Part shown: positions 1 through 10,723 of the stretch, in pieces
Layout of the letters: every line of letters starts with the position of its first letter
How positions within the stretch are numbered: position 1 is the stretch's first letter
Assembly: GCA_022376515.1 (NCBI GenBank)
Contig: WTXI01000024.1
Span: 310,001 to 374,000 of the forward strand
Origin: Lactifluus volemus
Lineage: Eukaryota; Basidiomycota; Agaricomycetes; Russulales; Russulaceae
Length of the DNA stretch: 64,000 nt
Direction: 5' to 3'
Notes under the pieces: generated by a model
What the model saw: only the letters and a program-made list of their open reading frames with translations
Databases searched by the model: none
What the model was told of the DNA's origin: nothing
Position numbers and translations under genes: made by a program

Positions 1-896
1 GCGCAAAAGGGTGTTCAGGCGGTCAACTGACAAAAAGATATCACGGCGATTTTGAACTATATAGGACATGCAGAAATGACGATGTTCATGCGCCTCCTCC
101 GCGAGGGAGCCCAAAAGCACGGATTGTGCATCCTCGTACGTCTTTCTCTGTCTCTCTTACGCTTCTCCTTCCTTTCCATATCTCCCCCCCCCCCCCCCCC
201 CCCCAAATGCCGCCAATCCTGCTGACGAAGCGAGCATTCTCGCTCAATATATAGGTTCTGAACGACGCTACAGCAGTTAGACGTCCAGCGCTCGGAGCGT
301 CTTTTACCTTTATGACCGACGCGACGCTCTGGCTTGCTCACGTACCGGGGCCAGACCGCGAGCTGCGGACAGTGGAGGTACTCCGCTCGCGCATATCGGT
401 AACGACACCTTTTCTTCCTTTTCTCTTCTTGTGCACATCTTGCTGACGGTGTTTGTGTGTGTGTGTGTCGCTGCCAAGGCCATGGGATCGCGTTGCGCGT
501 TTCGGATACGGAACGGAAGGGCGCTGGAAGCTTAGTTAACATCACATGCTTTTGCTGATCCTTTAGTTCATCACCGACGTTCTTGGTGGCGAGCGGTCCA
601 CAGTCCGTGCGCTACGCGTCGCCTATGGAGAGTTGACTCCAGGTGCCATTTTGTGATCATGTGAGTGAAGGAGGTGTATTCGTAGCAGCCATGATTTTGC
701 CCAACGTTTTCTACATGTTTTGATAACTGATGTTCCCTACACGTAATACATAATCGTTAAGAATACATGAAAACGAGTACAGTACATCAGAGTCTAATGT
801 TTCAAACCAGGCTTAGCATTCCCACGCAGTAGAAAAAAGGATTATCAAGGACGGTGATGTCTAGTCGTAACAATAGACGACCCGACGAGATCCGTA
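1..896. other. Left-edge intergenic sequence, low complexity
   Basis: I see no supportable gene. The stretch holds a run of 21 C (184-204), a short TG microsatellite (about 453-468) and pyrimidine-rich sequence. It probably includes the 3' flank of the ING gene that ends at 897. Open frames here are driven by the poly-C and Arg/Lys-rich low complexity and show no family signal. Confidence 0.6.
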
Positions 897-2125
897 CTAT
901 CTCTTCCGTTTCTTCGTGCGTTCTGGCCCGGAGTTATCAATACCACCAGCCACCCCCTTCGAAATACAATCGGAGCAGTACCACACCTCCGGGAGAGGCG
1001 GTTTAAGGTTGACGCATGGGAGATGGAACTAATCGTGCACTGTCAGTAGCTCAAAAGGATGAACAGGTATCAATAAACTTGCCCATTGATATGCACACTC
1101 CGAGTTGTCACATGCAACCATCTGGTGATAATAAGTTAGTAATACAGGATAACATGACGACGTGTGGCACACACCTCTCCGTAGGACATCTTCTGGCAGA
1201 AACAGTAGAGCGTCTTGTCCTCGTTGTCTTCGTCCTCGTCTCCGTTTCCTTCTTCTACATCATCCTCACCCTCCGCGTCTTCATCCGGTCCAGGGGGTTC
1301 CGGTTCCGGTTGTGGTTGACGCCCACGCGCAGGTGAAGCGCGATGTAACTGTTGCTGTGCAAGTCGCGTACGCTGCGGAAGGACGGGGACGCTGGTCGGG
1401 GCAGGACTTGGTAGCTTGATGGATGTAGAAGAAACGGTCGCCGCGACCTTTCTCTCTATGTAAAGCATGAGTGTCAACTTCCAGAGTAGAAAAGAGTTGA
1501 AACGCCTACTCTTCAGTGCAGGAGCCTGCGCTACAGATATGGCTGCCGGCGTGGGAGTGGTAACTGGGGAGGCATCGGCAATAGCGAGGCGGAGGCTTTC
1601 GTTGATCTCTTGCACAGGATGGCGACTCGTCGAGACAAAGGCGGGCTGGCCGGGGTCCTCGCCTTGCAAGATGAGCACCCTACGCAAGTCGTAGTCGAGG
1701 CGGGTCCGTGCACGTTGAATAAGAACGCCGAGTCGCTCTGCAAGTTTAATCTTCTCTTGCGCAAGCTTGTCTACTTCTGCATAGCTCTGGTCCATTTTTG
1801 GCACGGACATTTCATCCTTCAAGCTCAAAGGCGCGCCGTTACTGCGCACAGCATGCCGGATATACCTAGAAGTCACTTTCGCAATCTCTTGCAGGAGCTC
1901 TAAAGTTTACAGTGAGTACAACGTTAAGGGAAAGAAATTGGCCACGCATGCTTGCCTTGAGATTTAGTCTCCTTATGCTTGATCTCGACAAGGAGGTGTT
2001 GGACTTCGGCAGGAAGGTTGTCAAGCGCTGAGTCGGATGGGTTATTTGATACATACCGCGGAGGAGTGTCAAGAAAGATACATACTGTTTATGTAGTCCA
2101 TGGTGACAGCTGCTGCTTCCTCCAT
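897..2125 (-). CDS. ING-family protein with C-terminal PHD finger (Yng2/Png1-like)
   Basis: Seen: after splicing, the N-terminus starts MEEAAAVTMDYINTLDNLPAE and continues VQHLLVEIKHKE, the ING-domain pattern. A helical stretch and an acidic Glu/Asp linker follow. The C-terminus is a PHD finger: YCFCQKMSYGE, then MVACDNSECAYQW, then FHLPCVNLKPPLPEVWYCSDC, ending in a basic KKRKR tail. At least four introns are needed. Two use GC donors (starting at 1955 and 1082), and a 54-nt GT-AG intron in the middle is in frame. Known: ING proteins bind H3K4me3 through the PHD finger and sit in NuA4 histone acetyltransferase (Yng2) or Rpd3L deacetylase (Pho23). I cannot tell which from sequence alone, though the small size favours Yng2. 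The start is the first ATG before the ING motif; the stop is at 897. Confidence 0.88.
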
Positions 2126-2410
2126 GACTTGCCTACCGCGATTCGAGACAAGTTGAAGGACAAAGGTGAAATGAAAGCTTGAAAGCTCGCTGTCGCTAAG
2201 TCGCTGACAAATCATAGGTGACTATCACGTGATTACACCGAGTCATATTTGTACACTCGAAAACGGGTGGGTGAAGAAAATAAACTAATTCAGAAGGGGT
2301 GTAACTACGTCGTACAAGATAAATTATCCATGCAGCTCATGGCTCACAAGTCAGAAAAGCTATACCCAAGATTAGCATATAATCTTATACAGATACCGTT
2401 CATGCCAAAC

Positions 2411-4239
2411 CTACCGGTCGGGAAACATAACTGGGGCGAGAAGGCTCCATACATAAATAATGATGCAGACCCATGAGCTGACGATACGCATCCACATCGC
2501 CGTTTCGGAGCGGCCGATGTAGATGTCATCACCATCGTTTGTTGGTGACGATGGGCCGGCACGGATAACGTTCCTGGTCATACACGTTAGCCTGTTAGCA
2601 GAAAAGGGATGGGGATGCTCATACCAATCTGTGAGTAGCATCGCCACGTACATGGCGCCAAGAACAAAGATAATATGGAACCAGGAATACTGGAAAGTGC
2701 ATTAGCATAGTGTAGAACAATGTTGAAGCGAGCATACATTATAGCGAGTACCAGAACGCTCGTCATCATGCGAATCACTATACTCGTCGTCCTCGTCGTC
2801 GTCTTCCTCATCAAGCGCGGATGCGGGAATAGCCCTGGAAGCACTATTTTGAATCGATCCCACAGATAACAATGACGTAAACATACCCAGCTCTAACAGC
2901 AGCGAGAAGCGCTTGGTATCGTGGCGTTTCTGTTCGGCCCGGCTGGCTGCTTACAGTCCCGACCTCATGGTCGTCACGGCTGTCGGTCAAGTGGATCTCG
3001 CCGTGGCGTTTCTTGCCCACGAGTGCACGGCTCTGTGTTGCAGCGCGGGTGGTAGAATATGCGATAGCAATGAATGTAAGCGCAGCACCGAGGACGAGAA
3101 CAGAGGTCCGTGTGCCGCTTGCCGCACCCGATCGAAAGGGATTGCATTTCTCGTGGGTATGATTGCCAACGGCGGACATGACGAGGTACGTGCAGTAGAC
3201 AGCGACCATTCCACTCTGAGCCAGCCCAGAGCGTGGATTATGATCTTGCACAACAGGATGGATACAGAGGATGGTAATGATGATGATAAGGGCAAGATTA
3301 AACGAGATGAAAAACTGGTTGAGTGTACAGCCAGAGCTTGCGAAGTACGCGTACAGCACGCCAGTCATGGCAAAGCTTGCCACATACATGCCCGCGGTAG
3401 AACCGATGAGAATCCATTGCCAGAGGTTGGAGTTGCTGGAGTTCTCCCATTTCTCGAGACAAGTCTCCGACCAAGAGTGGGCGAAGTCCACCAGGAGGAC
3501 CAGCCCGAGAAGGATGAAGAGAGTCGCACCGATGAGGGAGACGTAGTTTCCCCAGAACATAAAAAAGCCATTTGGGATGAAGAAAGATATGACGACAAAC
3601 ACGAGCCAGAGCAGGACCTTCGGCCCCCACCAACTGTTGTGCTGTGAGTGGACGCGCCACCAGACAGGCGTGACACTCACCCATTCTGAATGGCTGCTCG
3701 CTTGTCTCGAGTATCGTGGACGCCAATGAGTGAGATGCTGACAAGTATGTGGAATAATGCAAGAGCGAAGCAGACACGGTGAACCTATCCACGATAGAGC
3801 TAAAGTAGACCCCTTAAGAGAAAGGACACTTACTGCAAGGACCCCGTAGCATTTTCCATCCTCACAATCCATCTTGATGTAATCATAGCTCCAGCTTTCG
3901 ATAAGCTTGATCATAGAAGGAGTCTTTACGAGCCACGCAAGCATGGAGTTCAACGCGAATATCATCTGAAGTAGATTATGAGAAGGGTTAGATCGAGTGG
4001 CCGTTGAAAGAGCGTACAGCAAAGCCTATGCGTGTTGCCATGGAAGAGTTGCAGTTGCAAGACTTGCAGAACATTGAGGCTATAGGTTGAAGAAAGCCAA
4101 ATGTCAAAAACAGTAACAACGCTGAGGTGAGTATGCACAGACCTGCAGTGGAGGTACAGAAAAAGCCGAGGCCGGCCAGACACGAAGTTCCGACCGTTCC
4201 AAGTGCGCCGGTTAATGGAAGAGAGAGTAAGAGGCCCAT
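2411..4239 (-). CDS. Serinc/TMS1-family multi-pass membrane protein
   Basis: Seen: the start MGLLLSLPLTGALGTVG is followed, across an intron, by the Cys-rich segment SMFCKSCNCNSSMATRIGFA. About ten hydrophobic segments follow, including FMFWGNYVSLIGATLFILLG and TGVLYAYFASSGCTLNQFF. An acidic loop (DEEDDDEDDE) precedes the C-terminal block AMYVAMLLTDW, YIGRSETAMWMR and YVWSLLAPVMFPDR. These are signatures of the Serinc/TMS1 family (yeast Tms1, human SERINC1-5). Several small introns are needed, at least one in each of the N- and C-terminal thirds. Known: the family is ascribed roles in serine incorporation into phosphatidylserine and sphingolipids, and in lipid scrambling; the fungal role is poorly defined. 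It diverges from the aldolase gene with only 121 bp between start codons. Confidence 0.9.
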
Positions 4240-4360
4240 CGATATTTAGGCAGTTAAGAACTGGGTTCAGGTGTCAGTGTATGGGGTCGTAAGTGGGAGC
4301 TGCGGCTGGCGTGCGAACAATGCAGTAGTGCCAGGGGCCATTTTCTCACGCCTCGCAAGC
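4240..4360. promoter_or_regulatory. Shared divergent promoter, tms1 / DapA-family aldolase
   Basis: Only 121 bp separate the two oppositely oriented start codons (4239 on minus, 4361 on plus), so both promoters must lie here or reach into the neighbouring 5' ends. I see no clear TATA box. Confidence 0.5.
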
Positions 4361-5456
4361 ATGTCCGAGTCCAAGCCACCGCCCCCGGGCGTTTATGTTC
4401 CCGCTGTCCTCTTCTTTAACGAGGATGAAGAACTGGACGAAGGGGCGATCAAGTCGCACATACTTCGCCTTGCTCAGGTGCTAAAACTCGACATTTATAT
4501 TCCACTAGTTGCCCTGATCGCTGCTATACTGTACAGGGATCCGTTACTGGGATCGTCGTTCAGGGATCGAACGGAGAGGCGCAGCACCTTTCGCACGATG
4601 AACGCAAACGCGCAATCCGTCTGACGCGAGATACCCTTGATGCCCATGGTTACCAGCACATCCCCATCATCGCAGGCACGGGCGCGCAGTCCACGCGCGA
4701 GACCAGGCAACTCAACATTGATGCGAAAGAGGCGGGTGCCGCTTACGCTCTCATTCTGACGCCGTCAACTTGGAGACAGAAAATGACCAAAGAGCTCATA
4801 CTGCGTTTTCATCGTGAGGTGCGATCCCTATGATGCTTGTTGCTTCGGCACGGCCAGTACTCGTGGTGTTCATCGCATGCTGTAATCTTAACACATACCA
4901 CTATCAGGTGGCAGATGCCTCACCAATCCCGACTATGGTGTACAACTTTCCTGCCGTGACCGCGGGGCTCGATCTTGACTCGGACACGATCGCCGCGCTC
5001 GGCGCTCATCCCAACATCGTCGGCACGAAACTTTCGTGCGGCCATCTCGGGAAGCTCACGCGGCTCGTAACCTCGCTCCCCTCGAGTTCGTTTGCAACTT
5101 TCATCGGTCGCTCTGACTGCTTTCTCCCCACCCTCGCCGTGTGTGGCCTCGGTGGGATAATGGCTCTTGCGAATGTAGTCCCGCGTACACATCGCGCCTT
5201 GTGGGATTCATGGCACGACGGCCGCGCCGACGATGCTCGAAATATTCACCGCATGCTTGCACACGGCGATGCGGTCGTCAGCAAATATGGGGGCATCAGT
5301 TTTACCAAGGCAGTTATCGTACGAGAGTTTGGATATGGCAGACCAACTGTGCGCGGTCCCCTAGCGACAGCCTTGGCAGACGGACTCTCGAGTGCCGATG
5401 CCGCTATGCTCGAAGAGCTGATTGCTTTCGAAAAGTCAATAACCACCGTGAATTAG
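4361..5456 (+). CDS. DapA/HOGA-family aldolase (dihydrodipicolinate synthase superfamily)
   Basis: Seen: three exons with introns at about 4480-4535 and 4817-4908. The start MSESKPPPPGVYVPAVLFF is the usual N-terminal strand of the TIM barrel. Next come GIVVQGSNGEAQHLSHDER (substrate loop), IIAGTGAQSTRET, the tyrosine motif MVYNFPAVTAG and the Schiff-base lysine motif IVGTKLSCG. Length is about 315 residues, normal for the family. Known: members form a Schiff base between the lysine and pyruvate or an alpha-keto acid. Fungi make lysine through aminoadipate, so true dihydrodipicolinate synthesis is unlikely; 4-hydroxy-2-oxoglutarate aldolase or a sugar-acid aldolase is the better guess. An upstream in-frame ATG at 4271 exists, but the residues it adds look like non-coding sequence. 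The tandem F-box units begin directly after its stop codon. Confidence 0.9.
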
Positions 5457-5651
5457 GGCGTCACAAATGACGGACATCGTCGGAAAGGAAGGAGGCTATG
5501 GAGTACGATGAGATCATACTTGTATATACACTCCGTATATTCAACATCAAACCAATACTCGAAAAGCGACGCGTAGTTTGTTAGGTCAGACGAACACAAG
5601 TCATTCCGTCTGGTTCGGTCTATCATAATCAAGCTGGCTTTTCGACACCTT

Positions 5652-6089
5652 TTGGTCACTTACTTTGATGGCTACGCAGGCAATTTTTCATTTGCATCGT
5701 CACATGTTCTTCATCATCAGTTGAAGGTCGGACACAATAGCAATGTGATGTCCCGCATGGCTCACAGTACAACTGATTTTAAAAGCAATCAGTGGCACGG
5801 TAGCAAAACGATGAGTCAAATGCCTGGCAGGAGTGATTTGCACAAGCGGAGGAAAACCGTCCATGGCCCTCCACTGGCAGCTCAAGACAAGCTTCAAGAT
5901 GACGCTAGAGCTGATATTGTTTCCGAGACCCCTGTCTTTGTTTTTGTTCGAGCTCCCTTCAATAAGCAACTTGTCTCCGAGTCTGAGAACGGTGATCTGA
6001 CTACATTCACATGTTTCCGTTCACGGACCTTCCCCAAACAATTGCAAGAATCTCCTGTCGCTCGGAAATGTGTCAAGCTCGAACTGTAA
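5652..6089 (+). pseudogene. Decayed plus-strand gene tail, unknown family
   Basis: A plus-strand frame runs to a stop at 6089 and ends KCVKLEL. The equivalent place in unit 3 (about 13917-14071) ends KRVRLEL after a frame-broken, related stretch that also contains the ENGELTAFTCF-like motif. The shared ending suggests the remains of a coding 3' end duplicated with the unit, not an intact gene. There is no good ATG at the left end of the open frame (the first in-frame ATG is near 5748). No domain is recognised. Confidence 0.3.
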
Positions 6090-6590
6090 CCAAAAGCTGC
6101 TTTCATGAGATCTCTGTTGAGTCTAACACACGAGTCGCTACTTTAACCTCATGTACACCACTACTCATGTACAACCCATGACATTATTCCAGCATGTGTG
6201 TTGCCTTACTCCTGCGCTCAAGCTTGGTGTGGGCGCAATCCGCTCACTTGGCCGACGCTGTATCCTCATGTGTACCATGAACAGTCGCAGAGTATACGTA
6301 AATACATCGCAAGGAAATGGCACCGTACTCGAAACGTGAATAACGATGGTCAACATCTATGAAGAGACAAATCATAGAATCTGAGGAAGGGTACGTGATA
6401 GTCATAAAGAACGCATACGCCTATGTTGACTAAGATAAGCTAGTTGGGCCGCTTTGTTGCGATCTCATCAATGACTGGCATCTGGTGGTCGTCATGAACA
6501 GGGGGTGTGTGAGCGCGAGTAAGATATGGGTAGTTGTGTCGAGACGTACTTCGATCCATCAATTAGCTCCATTGCTACAGCGTCCACACG

Positions 6591-8033
6591 CTACAGAGGC
6601 CAAGGCTTCTTGAACATCAAAGGATCCACCAAACGCAGGCTGACGGGATGGCCCGCTACTTGACGTTCATTGAGAATTGTGGTAAATGCGTCTCGGCCAT
6701 TTCTCTCTCCGGAATATCCAACCTCCTCAAGGTTCGGAAGGAGATCCAGTGGTGGCTCTCCATCGTCGGATGGTAAAGAGCGGATGATTTTGCTGATGAG
6801 ATCATCTTGTACATGAATGGTCTTCGCGTTGGTGAACGGCCTAAGAAGTTCACGCCACTGTCTTCGGTCAACATTGTTGTGCCATTCTGACGATTGTTTG
6901 TGCTCTTGGTAACTGAATGTGACTTGCTCAACAACAGAAAGTATGGGTGAAAGTGTACCAAATAATTGAGCCGCAGACGCAACCTGCCAGTCGAGATGTC
7001 TGCACCTTATCCCCAACGACAACTTGAAGGGAGAGTCCTTCCAAGGGACTGCAAGTAAGGAAACGATAAGCTCGCCGAAATTTACCTGGATAGCGCTAAA
7101 TGCGAGGTTCTCTGATGTTTGGATGAACTGCAAGAGGCGTGGAACAGTAACAGAGAGTTGATTAGAAAGATAGACTTGAATGGTGTTGAGCGAAGGGGCG
7201 CTGATCCAAGAAACAAGGCCCTCCATATAGGCATTAATGCCAGAGAACACAAACGAGCGTAGGTTGGGAAGTGTGGTCGTATCCAAGGTCTGGTGCAGCT
7301 GCCTTTCAACATCACGGTTGGGGATAGGGGATTTAAATCCAATCCGCAGCCTCTCCAGCTGGGCCATAAGCGAAATTTGGGTACCAAGTATATAACTTGG
7401 AGGGAAATAGGCAGATGCCGGGATATTGAGAAGGTCGAGAGTGATGAGTCCCACGGCAGTAGTGGTAAGTAAGGGTGATCGAATTGGAAGGGAAGCCGTC
7501 CACAGTCTGAGATGGCGTAGATTGGGGGCTTGAAACGTTACAGGAAGGACCACTTCTTCGGTCCAAGAAAAGATATGCATGCGCTCCAGAATTGGGAATT
7601 GATCATCCATAACCGTGACGAACTTCCCCACATTTGGGACCATCCGAAAGCCAACCCGATGCAGGCGATCACGGTGTGAAAGTGCGAGGAATAGACCCGA
7701 TTCATCTTCTGCTGTGAACTCCTCACTCGGATAAGCGTGATAATAGATGGTGAGTGGTAGAAGTGGTGAATGTGCGAGCATGTCTGCTACAGGCACACCA
7801 TTGGTGCAGAACAGATGAAGGTCGAGACGGGATGGTGATCCAAGAATAAGATTTCGCCATTGTCGACAAACGTGTGCCAGTTTGTACCACCAATATTGGC
7901 GGTGCCAATCAAAGACCGTCCCACTTTCGTCGTCATATTCATCCAGCCGATAAAGATCAAATACATTGAGAAGCACGTCGTCATTGAGGATATCGATAGG
8001 TGAGTGTCGTCTATTCCACTTGAGACCTATCAT
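6591..8033 (-). CDS. F-box protein, tandem copy 1
   Basis: Seen: one uninterrupted exon of about 480 codons. The N-terminal F-box reads SPIDILNDDVLLNVFDLYRL, then WWYKLAHVCRQWRNLILGSPSRLDL, the typical Pro/Ile-Leu...Val-Cys-Arg-x-Trp pattern. The rest alternates Leu-rich segments (PNLRHLRLW, PNLRSFVFSG), consistent with irregular leucine-rich repeats as in many Agaricomycete F-box proteins. Known: the F-box binds Skp1 in SCF ubiquitin ligases while the C-terminal part selects substrates. I start it at MIGLKWN (8033), the start conserved in all three copies, rather than three codons upstream. The preserved frames in all three copies imply selection, or recent duplication. Lack of introns contrasts with the neighbouring housekeeping genes. 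Confidence 0.85.
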   Translation of the reverse strand: MIGLKWNRRHSPIDILNDDVLLNVFDLYRLDEYDDESGTVFDWHRQYWWYKLAHVCRQWRNLILGSPSRLDLHLFCTNGVPVADMLAHSPLLPLTIYYHAYPSEEFTAEDESGLFLALSHRDRLHRVGFRMVPNVGKFVTVMDDQFPILERMHIFSWTEEVVLPVTFQAPNLRHLRLWTASLPIRSPLLTTTAVGLITLDLLNIPASAYFPPSYILGTQISLMAQLERLRIGFKSPIPNRDVERQLHQTLDTTTLPNLRSFVFSGINAYMEGLVSWISAPSLNTIQVYLSNQLSVTVPRLLQFIQTSENLAFSAIQVNFGELIVSLLAVPWKDSPFKLSLGIRCRHLDWQVASAAQLFGTLSPILSVVEQVTFSYQEHKQSSEWHNNVDRRQWRELLRPFTNAKTIHVQDDLISKIIRSLPSDDGEPPLDLLPNLEEVGYSGERNGRDAFTTILNERQVAGHPVSLRLVDPLMFKKPWPL

Positions 8034-9242
8034 CATGAACAAATCAGGGACACAAAGATCATGATTTTGAACTGCGCACGTTGGCCGAGCCTTCTAATGA
8101 AGGGAGGATAAATTATGGTAGAGCAGCAACCAGGCATTTTCAAGGAGGTGAGCAATCAAGTGGATGTGATTGAAAAACGTCACGGTACAGCAGTGTGTAG
8201 GCCTCTTGTTGACCAATGCCTCATTCCCGTAGCGGTGGCGGAGTCCTGGCGCTGACCTTCAGCATCCACCTTCCTCGCCATCATCATCGTCGCCGTTATG
8301 AACCACACCTCCCTTTCCTCACTGTCACATACTCACCTACGTTTGTACAGTATGCGCACAGATACAGCGCAGCCTGAGACAGGTCAATCTCACCACCTTC
8401 AAAGTTCAAGTGCTGTCTACCAACGCGACGTTATGAACAGAACCGCACAAAGCCCCACGTACAGCCCTGCTTGATGGAAATATTTGTTGTTCTCCCAATT
8501 ATAACCAGCGAAAAACACCGCTACTCACGTGGTGATGACTGACTGATTGCTAGTGATTCTTGGAGGATCGTTAATGGATCATTGATCCTGCAGGCGAACG
8601 CCGCCAAGGTGCGCGATTTGGCTGCAAGAAGTCGCACTCTTTCATACTAGCATGATGTCTTCGCTCCGTACTTCCATGACGCCCCTGCAGCGCCCGCACC
8701 CACGAACGCAAGCGAAAGAAAAAAGAAGGGTGCTGGATAAGCTATGGGATATCGCGCTCAATCTCGATTTGCCTTTCACAGAGCGTGGAGTGGCGCAAGC
8801 ATTCAAGTTGCACTCCAGGGCCAAGACCAATTGAAAGCATGTTAACAGGCGTCACACCGGTCGCTGGCTAGCAGTGGTCCCCGTACGTACCGTAAGTCAT
8901 GATATATTTGATATGTATACTTAAAATATGCGTGAAATGCATCATGACGAATTCCCTTTTCACGAAGTGAGATTACCGGAGGTTCATCTGATAGTAGTAT
9001 CCGAAACGGATTCAGATCATGGACGTGCTCAACAACATTCATACAAATACTAGTAATTTCATTTGAACGGCAGGGTCTACGCCCACTCTTTTCATCCATC
9101 AAATCTTTCAATTGCTGTGGTCCTCGACGACCTCCAGACTGGGCGAGAATGTAAGTGAATCAGGCGTCACAAATGGTGGATATCGTCGGAAAGGACAAGC
9201 GTAACATGATCGTCTATACGAAATGGACCAGACATACAAATG
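8034..9242. other. Upstream region of F-box copy 1 and unit junction
   Basis: No intact gene. It contains the F-box 5' flank, conserved in units 2 and 3, and the unit boundary at 9163-9195. An 89-codon minus-strand frame (8842-9111) is open only in this unit and frame-broken in the others, so it is not called. Confidence 0.55.
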
Positions 9243-9780
9243 CTACCCAAGCACATGGTTCACCTGTCTCTGTCTCTGCAGTCGCCTAACCCAGATCCCG
9301 TTCCAGAGTATGTTGTGAAACCCGTAGGGAAAACCCAAAATCATCGGTAATAGTCCCAACCACCCCCCGATGTATATCTTGATCCTGGTATCGACCACGG
9401 ATATGTCCCGATTGGGTTCCGAGTCTAGGATGGCAATTGCCAAGCCCATAAATACAAGGCCCAGAACTGAGAATCCGCACGCAATCAACGAAGACAAAAC
9501 TCTGAAGGCCCTACGCCCCGGGTATGCAACAATAGCAAAGACGGGAGCAGTTGGATTAACCTATTGTGCATAAATGCAGATGGTCAACGACACAGAGAAA
9601 GCTGCCCAGGCGAGGCTAACGAGCCCAATGGAACCTCTGGTGGCGGAAAGTATTGTTGAAAATGTTACACCTAAGTTGAGTGTGCGGGCAGTCTTTTTTC
9701 AAAAGATTATATACACTTACTCATGCCGACGTAGGCAACAGCAGAGACGGCCGCTAGCCTTTCCTTTTGCCTTGTGACGA
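9243..9780 (-). pseudogene. Fragment of a small multi-pass membrane protein gene
   Basis: On the minus strand three stretches join plausibly: a first piece ending RLAAVSAVAYVGM; a second reading GSIGLVSLAWAAFSVSLTICIYAQ; then VNPTAPVFAIVAYPG followed by two strong hydrophobic segments (VLGLVFMGLAIAIL and YIGGWLGLLPMILGF), ending VNHVLG. A stop (TAG) lies in frame between the second and third stretches, and there is no clear start codon. It therefore reads as a truncated or decayed gene of about four membrane segments caught inside tandem unit 2. Family not recognised. An unrecognised intron removing the stop remains possible. Confidence 0.4.
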
Positions 9781-10037
9781 ATTCCTATGGAGCAACAAGG
9801 TAATTTTACCCATGACATTATTCCAACATGTGTGTTGCCTTACTCCTGCGCTCACGCTGGATGTGGACGCAATCCGCTCACTTGGCCGACGCTGTATCCT
9901 CATGTGTGCCATGATCCCGTGTCCCGTGCAGAGCACGGGTCAACGCTAGTGATACAGTACTGTATAGCTTGATAAGTGGTAGGCATAAACAGCCGTAGAG
10001 TGTACGTAAATACTTCACAAGAAATGACACCGTACTC
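9781..10037. other. Unit 2 segment shared with units 1 and 3, left of the LINE
   Basis: This matches 14155-14385 in unit 3 and about 6175-6330 in unit 1. Units 2 and 3 share an extra stretch of about 73 bases after CCATG that unit 1 lacks; it carries CCCGTG...CACGGG arms and the palindrome ATACAGTACTGTAT. The last 15 bases (10023-10037) are the left target-site duplication of the LINE. Confidence 0.6.
10023..10037. repeat. Left target-site duplication of the LINE
   Basis: AATGACACCGTACTC, identical to the copy at 10724-10738. It directly abuts the T-run. Confidence 0.92.
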
Positions 10038-10723
10038 TTTTTTTTTTTTTTTTGAATTGGAATTTATTGTCCCTGCTACAAGCAACAAGACATAGCCTAC
10101 AAGACAAGTAACGACACGAGGAAGGTACCGTAAGAGACATAAAGATGGGAGGCGTCGACGAAGGTGTTATGGAGAGGAGTACATAAAGAGGATTACGAGG
10201 CAGAGGAGACATAAAGCAACTTACATCAACCGCTGTCCAACGGCGTCATTCAAGGGGGGTCTGGTCTGGGTGGCAGGGGTCGGAGGGTAGCTTGGGTGAG
10301 GAAGGTGAACTGGGCTAGGTTGCGGCCACCTTGCTCAGAGGAGAAAATTGAGGCGGAGGAGTAGTGAGAGAGGGTGGATGATCTTTGTTCAGAGTAAAGG
10401 GGGCAATCGAAGAGGATGTGCGATAGAGTGGTGCGACGGGCCGGCCTTGGGCTGGGGGGTGGAGAGGAGAGGTTGACGTAGTTGCACGGGCAGCACGTGT
10501 TGTCTCCAGCATCGGGCCGGAAGCGATCGCTGTAGTCCGCGATGAAGCCGTGACGAGAGAGAAGTTGGAGGCCATTGGAGAAGAGGGCGCGATTGCCGTG
10601 AGAGAGGAGGCCTTGGACGAAAGGTGGCGGGTCAGGAGAGGGGGTGGGTGGGCAGGCAATCCATGCATGGTGGCCAGGTTTCCTGGCGACGAGACCCAGG
10701 AGGATATCCTGGTGCCAGAGGTG
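10038..10723 (-). mobile_element. 5'-truncated LINE (non-LTR retrotransposon) insertion
   Basis: The element lies on the minus strand. It has a 16-T run at 10038-10053 (its poly-A tail) and is flanked by a perfect 15-bp target-site duplication, AATGACACCGTACTC, at 10023-10037 and 10724-10738. The empty site is visible in unit 3 (near 14372) and, with one change, in unit 1 (near 6317). The body carries a minus-strand frame with the C-terminal LINE pattern: a Cys pair (CCPC), then TLSHILFDCPLYSEQR (His-x4-Cys), plus GFIADYSDRFRPDAG. Only the last part of ORF2 remains (about 160 codons, to a stop at 10250), so it cannot move by itself. The open frame runs past the right boundary only because host sequence continues it. 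Confidence 0.9.

Larger units (their letters stand above)
5459..9162. repeat. Tandem unit 1 of the F-box triplication
   Basis: The unit is opened by the sequence GCGTCACAAATG...ATCGTCGGAAAGGA at 5459-5489, which recurs at 9163 and 13573. It holds a decayed plus-strand gene tail (5652-6089), F-box copy 1 (minus), and about 1.1 kb upstream of the F-box gene that is near-identical in all three units. Around 8642-8834 there is a block (TCATACTAGCATGA, then CCCCTGCAGCG) also found near 13065 and 16695. A short plus-strand frame of 60 codons is open here (8652-8834) but broken in the other two copies, so I do not call it a gene. Confidence 0.8.

Noticed and set aside
57..545. 162-codon minus-strand frame at the left edge
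   Set aside because: Built on the 21-C run (poly-Gly) and Arg/Lys-rich low complexity; no family signal, no splice context.
2912..3647. 244-codon plus-strand frame opposite tms1
   Set aside because: Shadow of the Serinc membrane segments; the minus strand carries the recognisable protein.
8652..8834. 60-codon plus-strand frame upstream of F-box copy 1
   Set aside because: Frame-broken in the two sister units, no domain; chance frame in repeated non-coding DNA is more likely.
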